Counted from the stretch's first letter, positions 1-10,074 are shown. The stretch: DNA of 64,000 bases from an uncultured Methanolobus sp. (GCF_963665675.1 NZ_OY762426.1:248001-312000), one strand, 5' to 3'. A program made the numbers and translations. Notes: generated from the letters alone by a model not told the origin.

Positions 1-1
1 G

Positions 2-130
2 CTTCAGGTCACAATGGAAGATGCAATTGCTGCCGATGAAATGTTCACGATCCTGATGGGAGATGACGTAGCGCCACGTAAACAATTCATTACAACGCAC
101 GCAAAGGATGTTGAGAACCTGGATGTCTGA
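2..130 (+). CDS. gyrB: DNA gyrase subunit B, C-terminal end (partial)
   Basis: Only the last 42 codons are in the window; the gene enters from the left edge. The visible residues ([18 protein letters not shown], then [14 protein letters not shown] and TGA) match the conserved Toprim-tail end of bacterial-type GyrB, where the (F/Y)I..HA..V.NLD ending is typical. GyrB is the ATPase subunit that pairs with GyrA to introduce negative supercoils. gyrA starts 11 nt downstream and its Shine-Dalgarno overlaps this stop codon, so the two are co-transcribed. Confidence 0.9.
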   Translation, partial: LQVTMEDAIAADEMFTILMGDDVAPRKQFITTHAKDVENLDV

Positions 131-141
131 GGTGAAGAAAA

Positions 142-2652
142 ATGGCAGATAATATTGATGATAATAATATTCAGCACGGTGAGGAGAAAGATTCTCAACA
201 GGAGCTTCCTTTTGATACCCAGCCAACTGATACAGGAGAGAAGATCTACCCAATCCTCATTGAAGAGGAAATGAAGAACTCATTCATGGATTATGCCATG
301 AGTGTTATTGTAAGCCGTGCTCTTCCGGATGCAAAGGATGGTCTCAAACCTGTTCACAGAAGAATTCTCTATGCCATGAAAGAAGCGGGAATCACTCATG
401 ACAAGGCTTACAAAAAGTCTGCCCGTGTAGTGGGAGACGTTCTTGGTAAGTACCACCCACACGGCGATTCTGCAGTCTACGACTCACTCGTCAGGATGGT
501 ACAGGAGTTCTCACTGAGATATCCGTTCATAGACGGACAGGGAAACTTTGGTTCAATTGACGGTGACTCTGCTGCTGCCATGCGTTACACTGAGGTCCGC
601 ATGGACAAGATTTGTGATGAGATGCTCATCGATATCGATAAAGAGACCGTTGCAACTCGTCCGAATTATGACGGTTCACTTGAAGAACCGGTCGTCCTTC
701 CTGCAAAATTACCAAACCTGCTTATTAACGGGTCAACTGGTATTGCAGTTGGGATGGCAACCAATATGGCACCCCACAATCTCACCGAGGTAATCGATGC
801 AACCATGATGATGATCGAGAACCCTGATGTGACAATCCCGGAACTTATGACAGTCATTAAGGGACCGGATTTCCCTACAGGTGGGATCATACAGGGCAAA
901 CAGGGCATCAAATCAGCATACGAGACCGGACGTGGAAGAGTTAAGGTCAGAGCTGTTTCTGATATAGAGGAAATGAAAAAGGACAAATACAGAATAGTTG
1001 TCTCCGAACTTCCATATCAGGTTAACAAGGCAAAGCTCATTGAGGATATTGCAAGTCTTGTCAGGGATAAGAAGATCACCGGTGTTTCTGACCTGCGTGA
1101 TGAATCCGACCGTGACGGTATCAGGGTTGTTGTGGAACTGACACGCGGGACTAATGCAAATATAGTCCTCAACCAGTTATACAAGCACACCCAGATGCAG
1201 ACAACTTTTGGTATTATAAATCTGGCACTTGTTGATGATGTTCCAAGAGAACTGGATCTGAAACAGATACTTCGCATTTACCTTGATCATCGTATTGACG
1301 TCATCCTTAAGCGTACCCAGTTCATGCTGAGAAAAGCTGAGGACAGGGCTCACATACTCAAAGGACTCAAGATTGCTCTTGACCATCTGGATGAAGTAAT
1401 TTCACTTATCCGTTCTTCTGCAAATGTGGAAGAAGCGAGAAATGGACTCATTTCAAAGTTCGGTCTTGATGAGATACAGGCAAAAGCTATTCTTGACATG
1501 CGCCTGCAGAAGCTCACCGGTCTTGAAAGACAGAAGATCGATGATGAGTATGACGAACTCCTGAAGCAGATTGCTGATTATAAGGCAATCATCGAAAGTG
1601 ATGAAAGAAAATACTCTATTATCAGGGATGAAATCACTGATATTAGAGAGCGTTTTGGTGACGGACGCAGGACAGCAATCACATCATCTGTGGAAGAGCT
1701 TGAAACCGAGGACCTTATTCCTGAAGCTGAGATGGTTGTTACTATCACAAACAGTGGATACATCAAGAGGCTCCCTGTGGACACATATTCACAGCAACAC
1801 AGAGGTGGAAAAGGTGTCATTGGCATGGATACCAAGGATGAGGACTTTGTTGTCGATATCTTTGTTGCATCCACTCACGATTATATCATGTTCTTCACAA
1901 ATAAGGGACGTGTACACTGGCGTAAGGTCTACGAGATTCCGGAAGGTAGCAGGCAATCCCGTGGTAAAGCCATTGTGAATTTGCTTGAACTTGGTGAAGG
2001 CGAACTGGTAACTGCTATGATACCTGTTAGCGAGTTCAAGGAAGATGAGTTCCTGTTCATGGCAACCCGTACAGGTACTGTGAAGAAGAGCCAGCTTTCT
2101 GATTTCAGCAACCCACGCAGGAAGGGGATTATTGCCATAAGCCTTCTCGAAGATGATGAACTTGTCAATGTTGCACTTACAGATGGCTCCAGAGAAATGG
2201 TGATGGTATCACAACACGGAAAAGCTATCAGATTCCCTGAAAAAGAGGTCCGTGTCATGGGTCGGTCCGCCAAAGGTGTCCGCGGAATGAACCTTGAAGA
2301 AGGCGACATGGTCGTGAGTCTTGATATTGTGGATGATAATACCGCACTTCTAACAATAACCGAGAATGGTTTTGGCAAGAGAACTAAATTCGATGAATAC
2401 AGGGCCATGCACAGAGGTGGACGTGGTGTAATAACTATAGTCACCAGCCTGCGTAACGGACCTGTCATAAATGTAAAGGCAGTTCATGAAGATGACGATG
2501 TCATACTTACAAGCTCTGAAGGCATTATCATAAGAATACCTGTAAAGGATGTACGTGTCCAGGGCAGGAACACTCAGGGTGTTAAAATCATGAATGTGCG
2601 TGCCAGCGACAAAGTCGTAGGAGTAGCAAGGATCAAAACTGAGGAAGAGTAG
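142..2652 (+). CDS. gyrA: DNA gyrase subunit A
   Basis: 836 residues, normal length for GyrA. It is the DNA-cleaving and wrapping subunit of the A2B2 gyrase, a type acquired by euryarchaea from bacteria. The N-terminal winged-helix/tower region carries the conserved [19 protein letters not shown] stretch (about 61-79). The catalytic tyrosine is Tyr149 in [12 protein letters not shown] GyrA-box-like QHRGGKG lies at 552-558 and starts the six-bladed C-terminal wrapping domain, so this is gyrase rather than topoisomerase IV. The acidic N-terminal 35 residues are an extension. The start is fixed by GAGGTGA about 6 nt before ATG, overlapping the gyrB stop. The gene ends in TAG, with TAA eight codons further on, so UAG readthrough would add only a short tail. 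Confidence 0.97.
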   Translation: MADNIDDNNIQHGEEKDSQQELPFDTQPTDTGEKIYPILIEEEMKNSFMDYAMSVIVSRALPDAKDGLKPVHRRILYAMKEAGITHDKAYKKSARVVGDVLGKYHPHGDSAVYDSLVRMVQEFSLRYPFIDGQGNFGSIDGDSAAAMRYTEVRMDKICDEMLIDIDKETVATRPNYDGSLEEPVVLPAKLPNLLINGSTGIAVGMATNMAPHNLTEVIDATMMMIENPDVTIPELMTVIKGPDFPTGGIIQGKQGIKSAYETGRGRVKVRAVSDIEEMKKDKYRIVVSELPYQVNKAKLIEDIASLVRDKKITGVSDLRDESDRDGIRVVVELTRGTNANIVLNQLYKHTQMQTTFGIINLALVDDVPRELDLKQILRIYLDHRIDVILKRTQFMLRKAEDRAHILKGLKIALDHLDEVISLIRSSANVEEARNGLISKFGLDEIQAKAILDMRLQKLTGLERQKIDDEYDELLKQIADYKAIIESDERKYSIIRDEITDIRERFGDGRRTAITSSVEELETEDLIPEAEMVVTITNSGYIKRLPVDTYSQQHRGGKGVIGMDTKDEDFVVDIFVASTHDYIMFFTNKGRVHWRKVYEIPEGSRQSRGKAIVNLLELGEGELVTAMIPVSEFKEDEFLFMATRTGTVKKSQLSDFSNPRRKGIIAISLLEDDELVNVALTDGSREMVMVSQHGKAIRFPEKEVRVMGRSAKGVRGMNLEEGDMVVSLDIVDDNTALLTITENGFGKRTKFDEYRAMHRGGRGVITIVTSLRNGPVINVKAVHEDDDVILTSSEGIIIRIPVKDVRVQGRNTQGVKIMNVRASDKVVGVARIKTEEE

Positions 2653-2677
2653 ATAATTGTTTTTAAGCATTAACTAT

Positions 2678-2731
2678 ATCTAGTAGGCTGAACAGGTAGG
2701 CATTAAACCAGTAACTAAACATTAACTATAT
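2678..2731 (+). repeat. Duplicated 12-bp motif in the gyrA-pdxS spacer
   Basis: The sequence CATTAACTATAT occurs at 2678-2689 and again at 2720-2731, 42 bp apart, between gyrA and pdxS. A TATA-like ATTCATATAAC follows the second copy just before the pdxS Shine-Dalgarno. This could be a duplicated promoter element for pdxS or a chance repeat in AT-rich DNA. Confidence 0.3.
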
Positions 2732-2757
2732 TCATATAACAAATTCAGGATGATATT

Positions 2758-3654
2758 ATGGAACTTGAGAAATTAAGACACGGTACTGAGCTTATTAAAC
2801 GTGGCTTTGCAAAGATGCAGAAAGGTGGCGTTATTATGGATGTCGTAAACGCTGAGCAGGCAAAGATTGCTGAAGAGGCTGGTGCTGTTGCAGTTATGGC
2901 ACTTCAGGCTGTTCCTGCAGACATCAGGAAAGAGGGTGGAGTTGCCAGGATGGCAGATCCTAAGATCGTTTCAGAGATTATTGATGCTGTTACAATCCCT
3001 GTTATGGGAAAAGCACGTATCGGTCACTTTGTTGAAGCTGAGATCCTTCAGGAGCTTGGTGTTGATATGGTGGACGAGTCAGAAGTACTCACACCTGCAG
3101 ATAACAAATACCACATTGATAAGACAGAATTCACAGTTCCTTTCGTATGTGGTGCAAGAAACCTTGGTGAAGCACTCCGCAGAATCAACGAAGGTGCTGC
3201 AATGATCCGTACAAAGGGAGAAGCAGGAACCGGAGATGTCAGCGAGGCTGTCAAGCACATGAAACAGATCATGGGCGAGGTCCGTTCACTTGAAGGCAAG
3301 ACAAAGGAGGAACTCATAGCAGTTGCCCGTCATATCGAAGCTCCTATTGAGCTTGTACTTGAAACTGCAGAGATGCAGCGTATTCCTGTTGTGAACTTTG
3401 CAGCTGGCGGTGTTGCAACACCTGCAGATGCAGCTCTTATGATGCGCATGGGTGCTGACGGCGTTTTTGTCGGTTCAGGAATCTTTAAGTCAGAGAATCC
3501 TGAGAAGATGGCAAAGGCAATCGTTGAAGCTGTAAACAACTATGACAAGCCAGCAGTACTTGCAGAAGTATCCAAGGGCATTGGCGCAGGGATGAAAGGG
3601 ATCAGCGTAGATTCAATTCCTGAAGGAGATATTCTTCAGACCCGTGGATGGTAA
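2758..3654 (+). CDS. pdxS: Pyridoxal 5'-phosphate synthase, synthase subunit PdxS
   Basis: 298 residues, the usual PdxS/SNZ length. PdxS is a TIM-barrel enzyme of the DXP-independent route. It makes PLP from ribose 5-phosphate, glyceraldehyde 3-phosphate and ammonia channelled from PdxT. The Schiff-base lysine is Lys85 in [10 protein letters not shown], and the second active-site lysine is Lys153 in [12 protein letters not shown]. The C-terminal [14 protein letters not shown] phosphate-binding signature is intact. pdxT follows 94 nt later on the same strand with its own TATA-like sequence, so the pair may share or duplicate a promoter. A broken copy of this gene's middle lies at 9322-9360. 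Confidence 0.97.
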   Translation: MELEKLRHGTELIKRGFAKMQKGGVIMDVVNAEQAKIAEEAGAVAVMALQAVPADIRKEGGVARMADPKIVSEIIDAVTIPVMGKARIGHFVEAEILQELGVDMVDESEVLTPADNKYHIDKTEFTVPFVCGARNLGEALRRINEGAAMIRTKGEAGTGDVSEAVKHMKQIMGEVRSLEGKTKEELIAVARHIEAPIELVLETAEMQRIPVVNFAAGGVATPADAALMMRMGADGVFVGSGIFKSENPEKMAKAIVEAVNNYDKPAVLAEVSKGIGAGMKGISVDSIPEGDILQTRGW

Positions 3655-3748
3655 CCCCATCCCTAATTCCTTTTTATTTTAATCATTATTGTTTTGATTT
3701 ATTCTACTTACATATACTACCTTTGCATACTAACTAAAACGTGATCAT

Positions 3749-4342
3749 ATGAAATTAGGTGTTATTGCTATTCAGGGAGATGTTTCCGAACACGTTGAAG
3801 CTCTTGAAAATGCCCTCAAGCAACGTGGAGAGGATGGAGAAGTTGTTACTATCAAACATAAGGGAATTGTCCCCGAATGTGATGCACTTGTACTTCCTGG
3901 TGGAGAAAGCACAACCCTTGGAAAGCTGCTCATGCGTGAAGGCATTGCCGATGAGATTCGAGACATGAATACGGCAGGCAAACCAATAATGGGAACCTGT
4001 GCAGGTCTTATTCTTCTGGCAACTGCCGGAGACGAGCAGGTAGCCAAAACCCACCAGCACCTTTTAGGACTCATGGACACCAAAGTCAACCGAAATGCAT
4101 TCGGAAGACAGCGTGATTCCTTTGAATACGAGCTTGATCTCCCATTCCTTGACACACCATACAATGCAGTCTTCATCAGAGCGCCGGGAATCGTTGAAGC
4201 AGGTGAAGATGTAAAAGTCCTTGCTGAAATTGACGATATGATCGTTGCTGCTGAACAGGGAAATGTTCTGGCACTTGCATTCCACCCTGAGCTTACTGAT
4301 GATCTGAGGGTTCATCAGTATTTTTTGGATAAGCTGTTTTGA
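3749..4342 (+). CDS. pdxT: Pyridoxal 5'-phosphate synthase, glutaminase subunit PdxT
   Basis: 197 residues, a class I glutamine amidotransferase that hydrolyses glutamine and passes ammonia to PdxS. The nucleophile is Cys84 in MGTCAGLILLA; the rest of the triad is His179 and Glu181 in FHPEL. The oxyanion/substrate loop GGESTTLGKLL (51-61) is typical of PdxT. The ATG start is preceded by a weak GTGATC. It completes the pathway with the upstream pdxS. The last 114 nt have a diverged, frameshifted relative at 9361-9473. Confidence 0.96.
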   Translation: MKLGVIAIQGDVSEHVEALENALKQRGEDGEVVTIKHKGIVPECDALVLPGGESTTLGKLLMREGIADEIRDMNTAGKPIMGTCAGLILLATAGDEQVAKTHQHLLGLMDTKVNRNAFGRQRDSFEYELDLPFLDTPYNAVFIRAPGIVEAGEDVKVLAEIDDMIVAAEQGNVLALAFHPELTDDLRVHQYFLDKLF

Positions 4343-4367
4343 TTTTATATTTTGATAACTTTGCAGT

Positions 4368-4407
4368 GCTGGAGTTATATGACTCTGGAAACTGCTGGAA
4401 CTCCAGC
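4368..4407 (+). terminator. Hairpin after pdxT
   Basis: GCTGGAGTT (4368-4376) pairs perfectly with AACTCCAGC (4399-4407) across a 22-nt loop, 26 nt after the pdxT stop. A nested palindrome, GCTGGAacTCCAGC, lies in the right part. No strong T-tract follows, so a role in 3'-end stability is as likely as termination. Confidence 0.35.
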
Positions 4408-4477
4408 TCCACTAAAAAGTTCAATTCTGCTATTTTTGTATACAACCATCCGCACAGTCAATTCACATCGTAATTGG

Positions 4478-4530
4478 TGCTTTAAATACCGTATCATTGG
4501 TTACATGCAATGTTTCATGTTTCTGAAACA
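4478..4530 (+). promoter_or_regulatory. TATA box and palindromic operator-like site
   Basis: A TATA-like GCTTTAAATACC at about 4478-4489 is followed at transcription-start distance by the perfect 13-bp palindrome TGTTTCTGAAACA (4518-4530). Further GTTTCAG half-sites lie at 4532 and near 4555. The arrangement suggests a repressor site over the start of the transcript for the surface protein and ABC exporter operon beginning at 4613. Confidence 0.35.
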
Positions 4531-4612
4531 GGTTTCAGAGTAAATCAAAATACCGTTTCAGCCTTCTATTGCCATATTTCCGATTTGCAGGAAATATTCA
4601 TTGAGGTTAAAT

Positions 4613-5845
4613 ATGAATGCTGAATATCATAAAAACGAAAAAGAAGTACCAGGGATGAGAAGTACAAAAAGATCTTTGATCTTTTTATTCACTTTTACAT
4701 TTGTATTCAGTACCTTTCCCTTTTTGGCTACAGCCGAATCTGTCAAAATTACAGATATGCACGGTTTCGGGAAGGATGGATGGATGGAAGAACTCCTGGA
4801 CCTTCCGGCAAATGATGAAATTGAACTGGATAACTATACTATAAGTTACAACCAGTTTTTTTCTAATAGCACAAATACAGCCTTCATTGAACAAGTCTCA
4901 ATATCCGAGAAAAGGATTGATAAAAATGGCTTTGAAAAATATTACCTGATAAAGTCTTTTACCGGAAATGAAAAGATAAAGGAACTAAAAAACAAGAGCA
5001 TTTTACTTGACAGAGATACTATTGCAATTAATATCGAGTCCTATGAATATAGTAAGCTCAAACTAAGAATATGTTCAAAAAAAGATGTTTTCTCTGAAAT
5101 AAATATATCAACAACTATTCCGGAATTTATACTTCTTTACCAGGATGAAACTGTTAGCATTCCTATCAAAATTAACAACAGTGGACTGATAGACGAAATA
5201 ATATCCCTCACTGCTACAGAATCTGATTTTTTCTCTCATGAATTCATTGATGATAGCTTCAGAGTAGACAAAATTAAACTTAATTCCGGGGAGACAAAGG
5301 ATATTAATCTGGAATTAAAGATAGATAAATATTGTACTCCTGGAGATTACAACTTCACAATAAATGCTTCCGGGAGGTCATCCTCCCTTCTCAGTATTCC
5401 TTTCACCGTAGAGGAAAACACAAACAAGTCTGAAAAAAGTTTTGCTGTTCAGCTCTCAAAACTCTATGTTTCGGGTAAAGCCGGATCCGAACTTACCATA
5501 CCTATAAGAATTACAAATACCGGTGATGCAGACCTGAAAGAAATTAAGCTTGAAATAAAATCTCCGGCGGAGAACTGGGATGTCGAAGTCACTGAAAAAA
5601 AGATAGATTTTCTGAAATCAAAAGAGTACGAGACTGTAGACTTAACCGTACGAATTCCAGCCTCTGCGGAGAACGGGGATTACTTTGTGGATATAAAAGG
5701 AGCAACTGACGGAGTGGAAACTGTAGACACAAAACTGCGAGTAAATGTGAAACCACAATCAAATTCAGCATGGATAGGAATTGGAATTATAATTTCAGTT
5801 GTATTATGTTTATCTATTGTATATAGAAAATATGGAAGAAGATAA
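4613..5845 (+). CDS. Secreted, membrane-anchored protein with NEW3/CARDB-like domains
   Basis: About 410 residues. A hydrophobic signal segment (RSLIFLFTFTFVFSTFPFLATA) comes after a short hydrophilic N-terminus. Beta-rich modules follow, two with the NEW3/CARDB-like pattern of extracytoplasmic Ig-fold domains (around ISIPIKINNSG and TIPIRITNTGDAD). A C-terminal membrane helix ends in the basic tail RKYGRR. The ATG at 4613 is chosen because GAGG sits 6 nt before it; an upstream TTG (4601) and an internal ATG (4655) are alternatives. It is followed at once by an ABC ATPase and an ABC-2 permease, so it is probably the extracellular partner of that exporter. Substrate unknown. Confidence 0.75.
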   Translation: MNAEYHKNEKEVPGMRSTKRSLIFLFTFTFVFSTFPFLATAESVKITDMHGFGKDGWMEELLDLPANDEIELDNYTISYNQFFSNSTNTAFIEQVSISEKRIDKNGFEKYYLIKSFTGNEKIKELKNKSILLDRDTIAINIESYEYSKLKLRICSKKDVFSEINISTTIPEFILLYQDETVSIPIKINNSGLIDEIISLTATESDFFSHEFIDDSFRVDKIKLNSGETKDINLELKIDKYCTPGDYNFTINASGRSSSLLSIPFTVEENTNKSEKSFAVQLSKLYVSGKAGSELTIPIRITNTGDADLKEIKLEIKSPAENWDVEVTEKKIDFLKSKEYETVDLTVRIPASAENGDYFVDIKGATDGVETVDTKLRVNVKPQSNSAWIGIGIIISVVLCLSIVYRKYGRR

Positions 5846-5846
5846 T

Positions 5847-6749
5847 ATGAAGAAAATACTTGAAATAACAAACGTTACCAAAAAATATGATGACCTGACG
5901 GCAGTGGATAACATATCTCTAGATATCTATGAAGGTGATATGATAGGGCTCCTTGGACATAACGGAGCAGGTAAAACAACGCTTCTTGTAATGCTTGCAG
6001 GATTAACACTTCAGACATCTGGAAGCATCAAAATTTATGGACAGGATATCGAAAAAAACATGATGCTGCTAAAAAAGAATATCAGTTTTCTTCCGGACAA
6101 CACCACTTATTATGAAAATTTGACAGCAAGACAAAACCTTGAGTACTATTGTGAACTTGCCGATGTTGATAAATCCAGAGTCTCCGAACTTCTTGAACTT
6201 GTTGGCATGAGCAAATGGGCAGATAAGAAAGTAGGTGAATTTTCAAAAGGAATGACACAAAAGATAGGATTTGCACAAATGCTTGTTAAAGATCCTAAAA
6301 TCATCTTTCTTGATGAACCCACGTCAGGCCTGGACCCTAAAGCCCAGGCAGAAATGAATGCTCTCCTGAGAAAAATGAATCAAAAAGGGATTGCAATAGT
6401 TGTTTCTTCTCATATATTATCAGAGATCAAAGATCTCTGCTTAAAAGTTGCTATCATGAAACAAGGACAATTAGTAGCATATGATACTCTTGAGAATCTT
6501 TCCAAACAGGATAATCATAATGTCATCAGACTTGAAACAAAAGATGCCGACAAAACGGCAAGCCTTCTTAATTCAATGAAAGATCTGTCATTTGTCCAGG
6601 AGAATAACATATTCAGAATCATTTCCGATTATGATATCAGAGATACAGTTGGTTCTGAGCTTTATCAAAACAAGATTCAAATCCTCACTCTGGGTTATGA
6701 AACTGAAGATATCTATGATGTCTTTGACAAATATTATCAGGTGGTTTAA
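5847..6749 (+). CDS. ABC transporter ATP-binding protein (ABC-2 exporter type)
   Basis: 300 residues from ATG 5847, one base after the previous stop; GGAAGAAG gives the ribosome site. Walker A is GHNGAGKTT, the signature is FSKGMTQKIG, and Walker B is KIIFLDEPTSGLDP. The closing region is about 90 residues, as in CcmA/NosF-like exporter ATPases. It powers the permease encoded next, whose GTG start follows its stop by one base. The three genes 4613-7800 form a tight operon resembling NosDFY-like export systems, but nothing here identifies the cargo. Confidence 0.9.
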   Translation: MKKILEITNVTKKYDDLTAVDNISLDIYEGDMIGLLGHNGAGKTTLLVMLAGLTLQTSGSIKIYGQDIEKNMMLLKKNISFLPDNTTYYENLTARQNLEYYCELADVDKSRVSELLELVGMSKWADKKVGEFSKGMTQKIGFAQMLVKDPKIIFLDEPTSGLDPKAQAEMNALLRKMNQKGIAIVVSSHILSEIKDLCLKVAIMKQGQLVAYDTLENLSKQDNHNVIRLETKDADKTASLLNSMKDLSFVQENNIFRIISDYDIRDTVGSELYQNKIQILTLGYETEDIYDVFDKYYQVV

Positions 6750-6750
6750 A

Positions 6751-7800
6751 GTGGAAAACAGCAAAGTTGCAGTAATTGCAAAAAAAGAATTCTTTGACAG
6801 CATGAAGAGCAGAACCTTTCTTACCATATTCGGGATATTTCTGGTTTTAATGCTTGCTTCCTCAGTTACCGGTGTTAATAATTTCAGCGAGCAACTCGAC
6901 CAATATCAAAAAATGCAGGCTGAAAATCAGGGAGCGGAAGAGGATGGTATTTTTACATACTTCCCGGAGCCTGAACTGACATCAATAGTGTTTCAGCAAA
7001 TGGTGACACATATAGGAATTATAGGTTCAATACTGGCTATAATCCTTGGATATAATACTATTTCAGGAGAAAAAGAAAGGGGAAACCTGAAGCTTCTACT
7101 GTCATATCCCCTGTACAGGGAAGATGTGATCAATGGCAAACTCCTTGGTAAGATCGGAGTACTGGTGTTAACACTCGTAATTACATCCATATTGTCAGTT
7201 GCTGTGGCGTTGGTCATGGGAATAAATTTAACGGGTTCTGATCTTGTTGCCATTATAGCATTCATGGGAATTTCGATTATGTATCTGGTCACATTCCTGG
7301 GGATAAGCATCTTTTTTTCCACCATCTCTAAAAACGGAGCAAGCTCAATGCTCAACGCCTTCATGTTCTGGATAATAAGTACAATGATAATTACTTCATT
7401 TTCAGGTGCAGTTGCGGATGCAGTGGTTCCAGTGGAAGAGACAACATACTATACAGTAAACGCCATGGATACTGTTGTTGTTACTACTGTTGGTGATGAT
7501 TTTGAATCTGCAAATGAAGATCAAGGAGAAAGCACATACGATAGATACCAAAAAAGATGGAAAATTCAGAATATGATCGAATCTTTCATATCACCAACCC
7601 AGAACTATGAGCAGATAGCCAGTGCTGTTATTGGAAATGATATGAGCAATATTATGCTTTCATCTGTTCCCTTGCAGAGCGAAGCCAGCATGTATGAAAT
7701 CCTGATGGGCAAAATAAGCAATATTATTGCAATGCTTTTGTGGCTTATAGTCTCACTTGTAGCAACATATATGGCTTTTATGAGACAGGATATCAGATAA
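6751..7800 (+). CDS. ABC-2 type transporter permease
   Basis: 349 residues from GTG 6751, chosen because CAGGTGG lies 6 nt before it and the previous gene ends at 6749. The protein begins KVAVIAKKEFFDSMKSRTF, the cytoplasmic elbow helix typical of ABC-2 permeases, followed by a first membrane helix. A long extracytoplasmic loop follows, then a block of helices around IIGSILAIILGYNTISGEKERGN; that ISGEKERG motif is the family hallmark. The last helix is near the C-terminus. It forms the channel for the ATPase at 5847. Confidence 0.88.
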   Translation: MENSKVAVIAKKEFFDSMKSRTFLTIFGIFLVLMLASSVTGVNNFSEQLDQYQKMQAENQGAEEDGIFTYFPEPELTSIVFQQMVTHIGIIGSILAIILGYNTISGEKERGNLKLLLSYPLYREDVINGKLLGKIGVLVLTLVITSILSVAVALVMGINLTGSDLVAIIAFMGISIMYLVTFLGISIFFSTISKNGASSMLNAFMFWIISTMIITSFSGAVADAVVPVEETTYYTVNAMDTVVVTTVGDDFESANEDQGESTYDRYQKRWKIQNMIESFISPTQNYEQIASAVIGNDMSNIMLSSVPLQSEASMYEILMGKISNIIAMLLWLIVSLVATYMAFMRQDIR

Positions 7801-8000
7801 ATAAGAAACATAATCAATGGAAGCTTTGAGGCCATTAAATAGTCACATGCTTCCATCAAAAAATAGGATAATGAATTACCCTGTGCCTGAGTACATATGT
7901 ATAAATATGTACTCATTTCTTATTTTCACAAACTTACCCATCTACAAAAATGATAAATATAAACAACACATGACTAAAAAATTATATAAATGAGAAAAAT

Positions 8001-8603
8001 ATGAAACAATATAAATTCAGTGTGATAATTCTTGTGCTGACAATCTGCATAATTGCTATTGCACTTGGTTATGCTGGTAGCAAAAATATTCCTGTAGAGA
8101 ATGCTACAGTTGTTAATGTAAACATAAGTTCTGCCGGAATGGTCATTCCGCAATATCTGATTACCAATAAAGTGGAAAATATATTACTTGAGATTAATAA
8201 GGAATACCCTGATAGTATTATTTATTCTGACTATGAAGTAACATTGACAGATTACGATGCAATAAACAAATTCAAGCAATCCATAGATGAGAATGAGATT
8301 GACTTTGATCTGGACTCTGTTTATTCATATTACAATCTTGATAGCGGTGCAGTAATATCTAATACATATATCGAATATTCCCCGGTATACAATTCAGTAA
8401 CTATATCCTATGATGAACTGGATAAATTACTAAACGGGGACAATGATACAGTTTCCTATTATCGAGACTTGTTAAATAACAGTCAATCTGGCATATTAAA
8501 TTCTGATGAAAGCGTAACTACCATCATTGTTTGTGATGCCTATAATGCGTCATATGAAAAAAACAGCGCAGTCTTCCTCACCATTAGCTCATCAGGAGAA
8601 TAA
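8001..8603 (+). CDS. Hypothetical membrane-anchored protein
   Basis: 200 residues with an N-terminal hydrophobic helix (FSVIILVLTICIIAIALGYAG) and a hydrophilic, tyrosine- and aspartate-rich remainder, predicted outside the cell. No family is recognised. The AT-rich leader contains TATA-like ATTATATAAATG very close to the start, which would give a short or absent leader. The next gene begins 2 nt after its stop, so the two are translated together and may form a sensor pair. Confidence 0.6.
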   Translation: MKQYKFSVIILVLTICIIAIALGYAGSKNIPVENATVVNVNISSAGMVIPQYLITNKVENILLEINKEYPDSIIYSDYEVTLTDYDAINKFKQSIDENEIDFDLDSVYSYYNLDSGAVISNTYIEYSPVYNSVTISYDELDKLLNGDNDTVSYYRDLLNNSQSGILNSDESVTTIIVCDAYNASYEKNSAVFLTISSSGE

Positions 8604-8605
8604 CA

Positions 8606-9238
8606 ATGGATAGAAAGGAACTGGTATATGCAATAATTCTTGCCGTATCGTTGTTCTCTCTTTCATTGGTTCTCTTTTCCCAGGGAACTACCAGTCTTTC
8701 TGTTTCTCTGAGTGATGAAAAGCCTTTTGCCGTTGTTATCCCGACGATGTTCACGATGAATAAAGTGCTCATAATGATTGTGCTAGCCTCAATTGGAGCC
8801 CATAGCCTTACTATGCTCACTTCACGCCTTGAACAAATCCAAGAGTTATCAAATCCAACGCTCGTTGAAGCAATGAATGAAGTGAAATACCAGACTGCTC
8901 ACGAAGAAGACAAAAAGGATAGACTTTTTGGCAATGATGATAGCCATAAAAAAATAGAGGGACCGGAAAAGTTAAATGTCAGCGAGAATCGGGTAAATGA
9001 ATTACCATTCAATGAAACAGAACACAAAAAGAAAATTGCAGTTGATATACTTCAGGGCGACGAGAAAGAACTATATTTAATAGTCTGTGAAAAAAAAGAG
9101 ATACTGCAAAGTGAACTTGTGCTTGAGTCCGGTCTTTCGAAAGTGAAGGTAAGCAGGTTATTGCAGAAACTGGAACGAAAATCGCTCCTTGTTAGAAGAC
9201 CTTATGGAAACACAAATAAGGTAATGCTTGCTGAGTGA
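8606..9238 (+). CDS. Membrane protein with C-terminal winged helix-turn-helix
   Basis: 210 residues. There are two predicted membrane helices in the first 75 residues (about 5-25 and 50-70), a charged linker, then a C-terminal winged helix. The wing shows as LQSELVLESGLSKVKVSRLL followed by QKLERKSLLVRRPYGNTNKV, the MarR-like pattern of archaeal membrane-bound regulators. It probably relays a signal from the exported partner at 8001 to DNA. Possible targets are the neighbouring exporter operon or itself; this is inference from position only. Confidence 0.7.
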   Translation: MDRKELVYAIILAVSLFSLSLVLFSQGTTSLSVSLSDEKPFAVVIPTMFTMNKVLIMIVLASIGAHSLTMLTSRLEQIQELSNPTLVEAMNEVKYQTAHEEDKKDRLFGNDDSHKKIEGPEKLNVSENRVNELPFNETEHKKKIAVDILQGDEKELYLIVCEKKEILQSELVLESGLSKVKVSRLLQKLERKSLLVRRPYGNTNKVMLAE

Positions 9239-9321
9239 TTTCCATAAGCATTTTCACCAAACTTGGGAAATTATTAGGATCGATGAAGTATTTCTCATTA
9301 TTCTTCGTTCTTTTTTCGACC

Positions 9322-9473
9322 GTACCTGAAGATATCAGAAAGGAAGGAGGAGTCGCCAGAATTGATGATATGATCGTAGCTGCTGAACAGGGCAATGTTC
9401 TGGCACTGGCATTCATCCTGAACTTAACCATGACTTAAGGGTTCATCTGTATTTCCTTGATAAGTTGTTTTGA
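9322..9473 (+). pseudogene. pdxS-pdxT deletion relic
   Basis: Bases 9322-9360 encode [13 protein letters not shown], matching residues 52-64 of PdxS in this window. Bases 9361-9473 directly continue as the last 114 nt of pdxT (DDMIVAAEQGNVLALAF...) with one base lost after GCATTC, which shifts the frame. Restoring that base gives HPELNHDLRVHLYFLDKLF and a stop. Many substitutions separate it from 2758-4342, so it is not a recent copy. It looks like an old second pdxST locus collapsed by an internal deletion of over 1 kb. Confidence 0.8.
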
Positions 9474-9522
9474 TACTACCACACATTATTGAGTATAACA
9501 GAATATGTAAAGTAGATGATAA

Positions 9523-10074
9523 CTAATGGCCTTTCTTATAGGTATAAATAAGATAATTCACACAATAATCCATTAGTATGTACTGGTTTTTGTATACCGT
9601 AAAAAATACATCATCCATTTCCTTGCTAAAAGGCATTGCTACAAACACATGGGATTTCGATTCAGAATCAATTCCAGCCGAATCTACAGTTCTTTCAGTT
9701 TTTAGAGATTCATTAGTTCCAAATAATTTGTGAGGAATGAACAGACGATAAGCCCAATATGAACTTACTTTAGAAGCGTACGGCATATTAACTAAGCGAT
9801 CTTCAAGAGCGTGGCGAAGCCTCTGTACACGTTTTACTTTATTTTCAATTATGGAGACTGTTTGCAGTTTAGATGGTATCTTTCCATTAAAAAAAGCATA
9901 TATACATCCAGCAAATTGAGCTAGAAAAGCCTCAACTTCATCCAATCCATACTTTGGATCATGAATTGTCATCGCAAGATGTTTAGTATTAGGGGTCTCA
10001 ATAGCTAAAGTTTCTAAAACCATTTTAGAAAATGTGCGGATTCCATTATATCGAAAATGCGATAATGGTGGCAC
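9523..10074 (-). pseudogene. Fragment of a TIR-like/FVAMPF-domain protein
   Basis: 183 residues from a GTG codon without a good ribosome site; the frame is open further upstream to about 10119 without an ATG. The first two thirds are a helical, conserved-looking domain (VPPLSHFRYNGIRTF, AMTIHDPKYGLDEVEAFLAQFAG). The end begins the motif SHVFVAMPFSKEMDDVF, which opens TIR-like or deoxyribosyltransferase-like domains in prokaryotic immune effectors, but the rest of that domain is missing and the tail is unrelated. Both ends therefore look truncated. A short intact protein elsewhere cannot be excluded. Confidence 0.5.

Noticed and set aside
1929..2468. 179-codon frame antisense to gyrA
   Set aside because: Serine-rich shadow of a strongly conserved gene; no independent evidence.
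2641..2680. gyrA stop TAG as pyrrolysine readthrough
   Set aside because: The frame closes eight codons later with no conserved continuation, so TAG is most simply the true stop.
4352..4543. 63-codon frame between pdxT and the NEW3 protein
   Set aside because: It crosses hairpins and the probable promoter of the next operon; composition is not protein-like.
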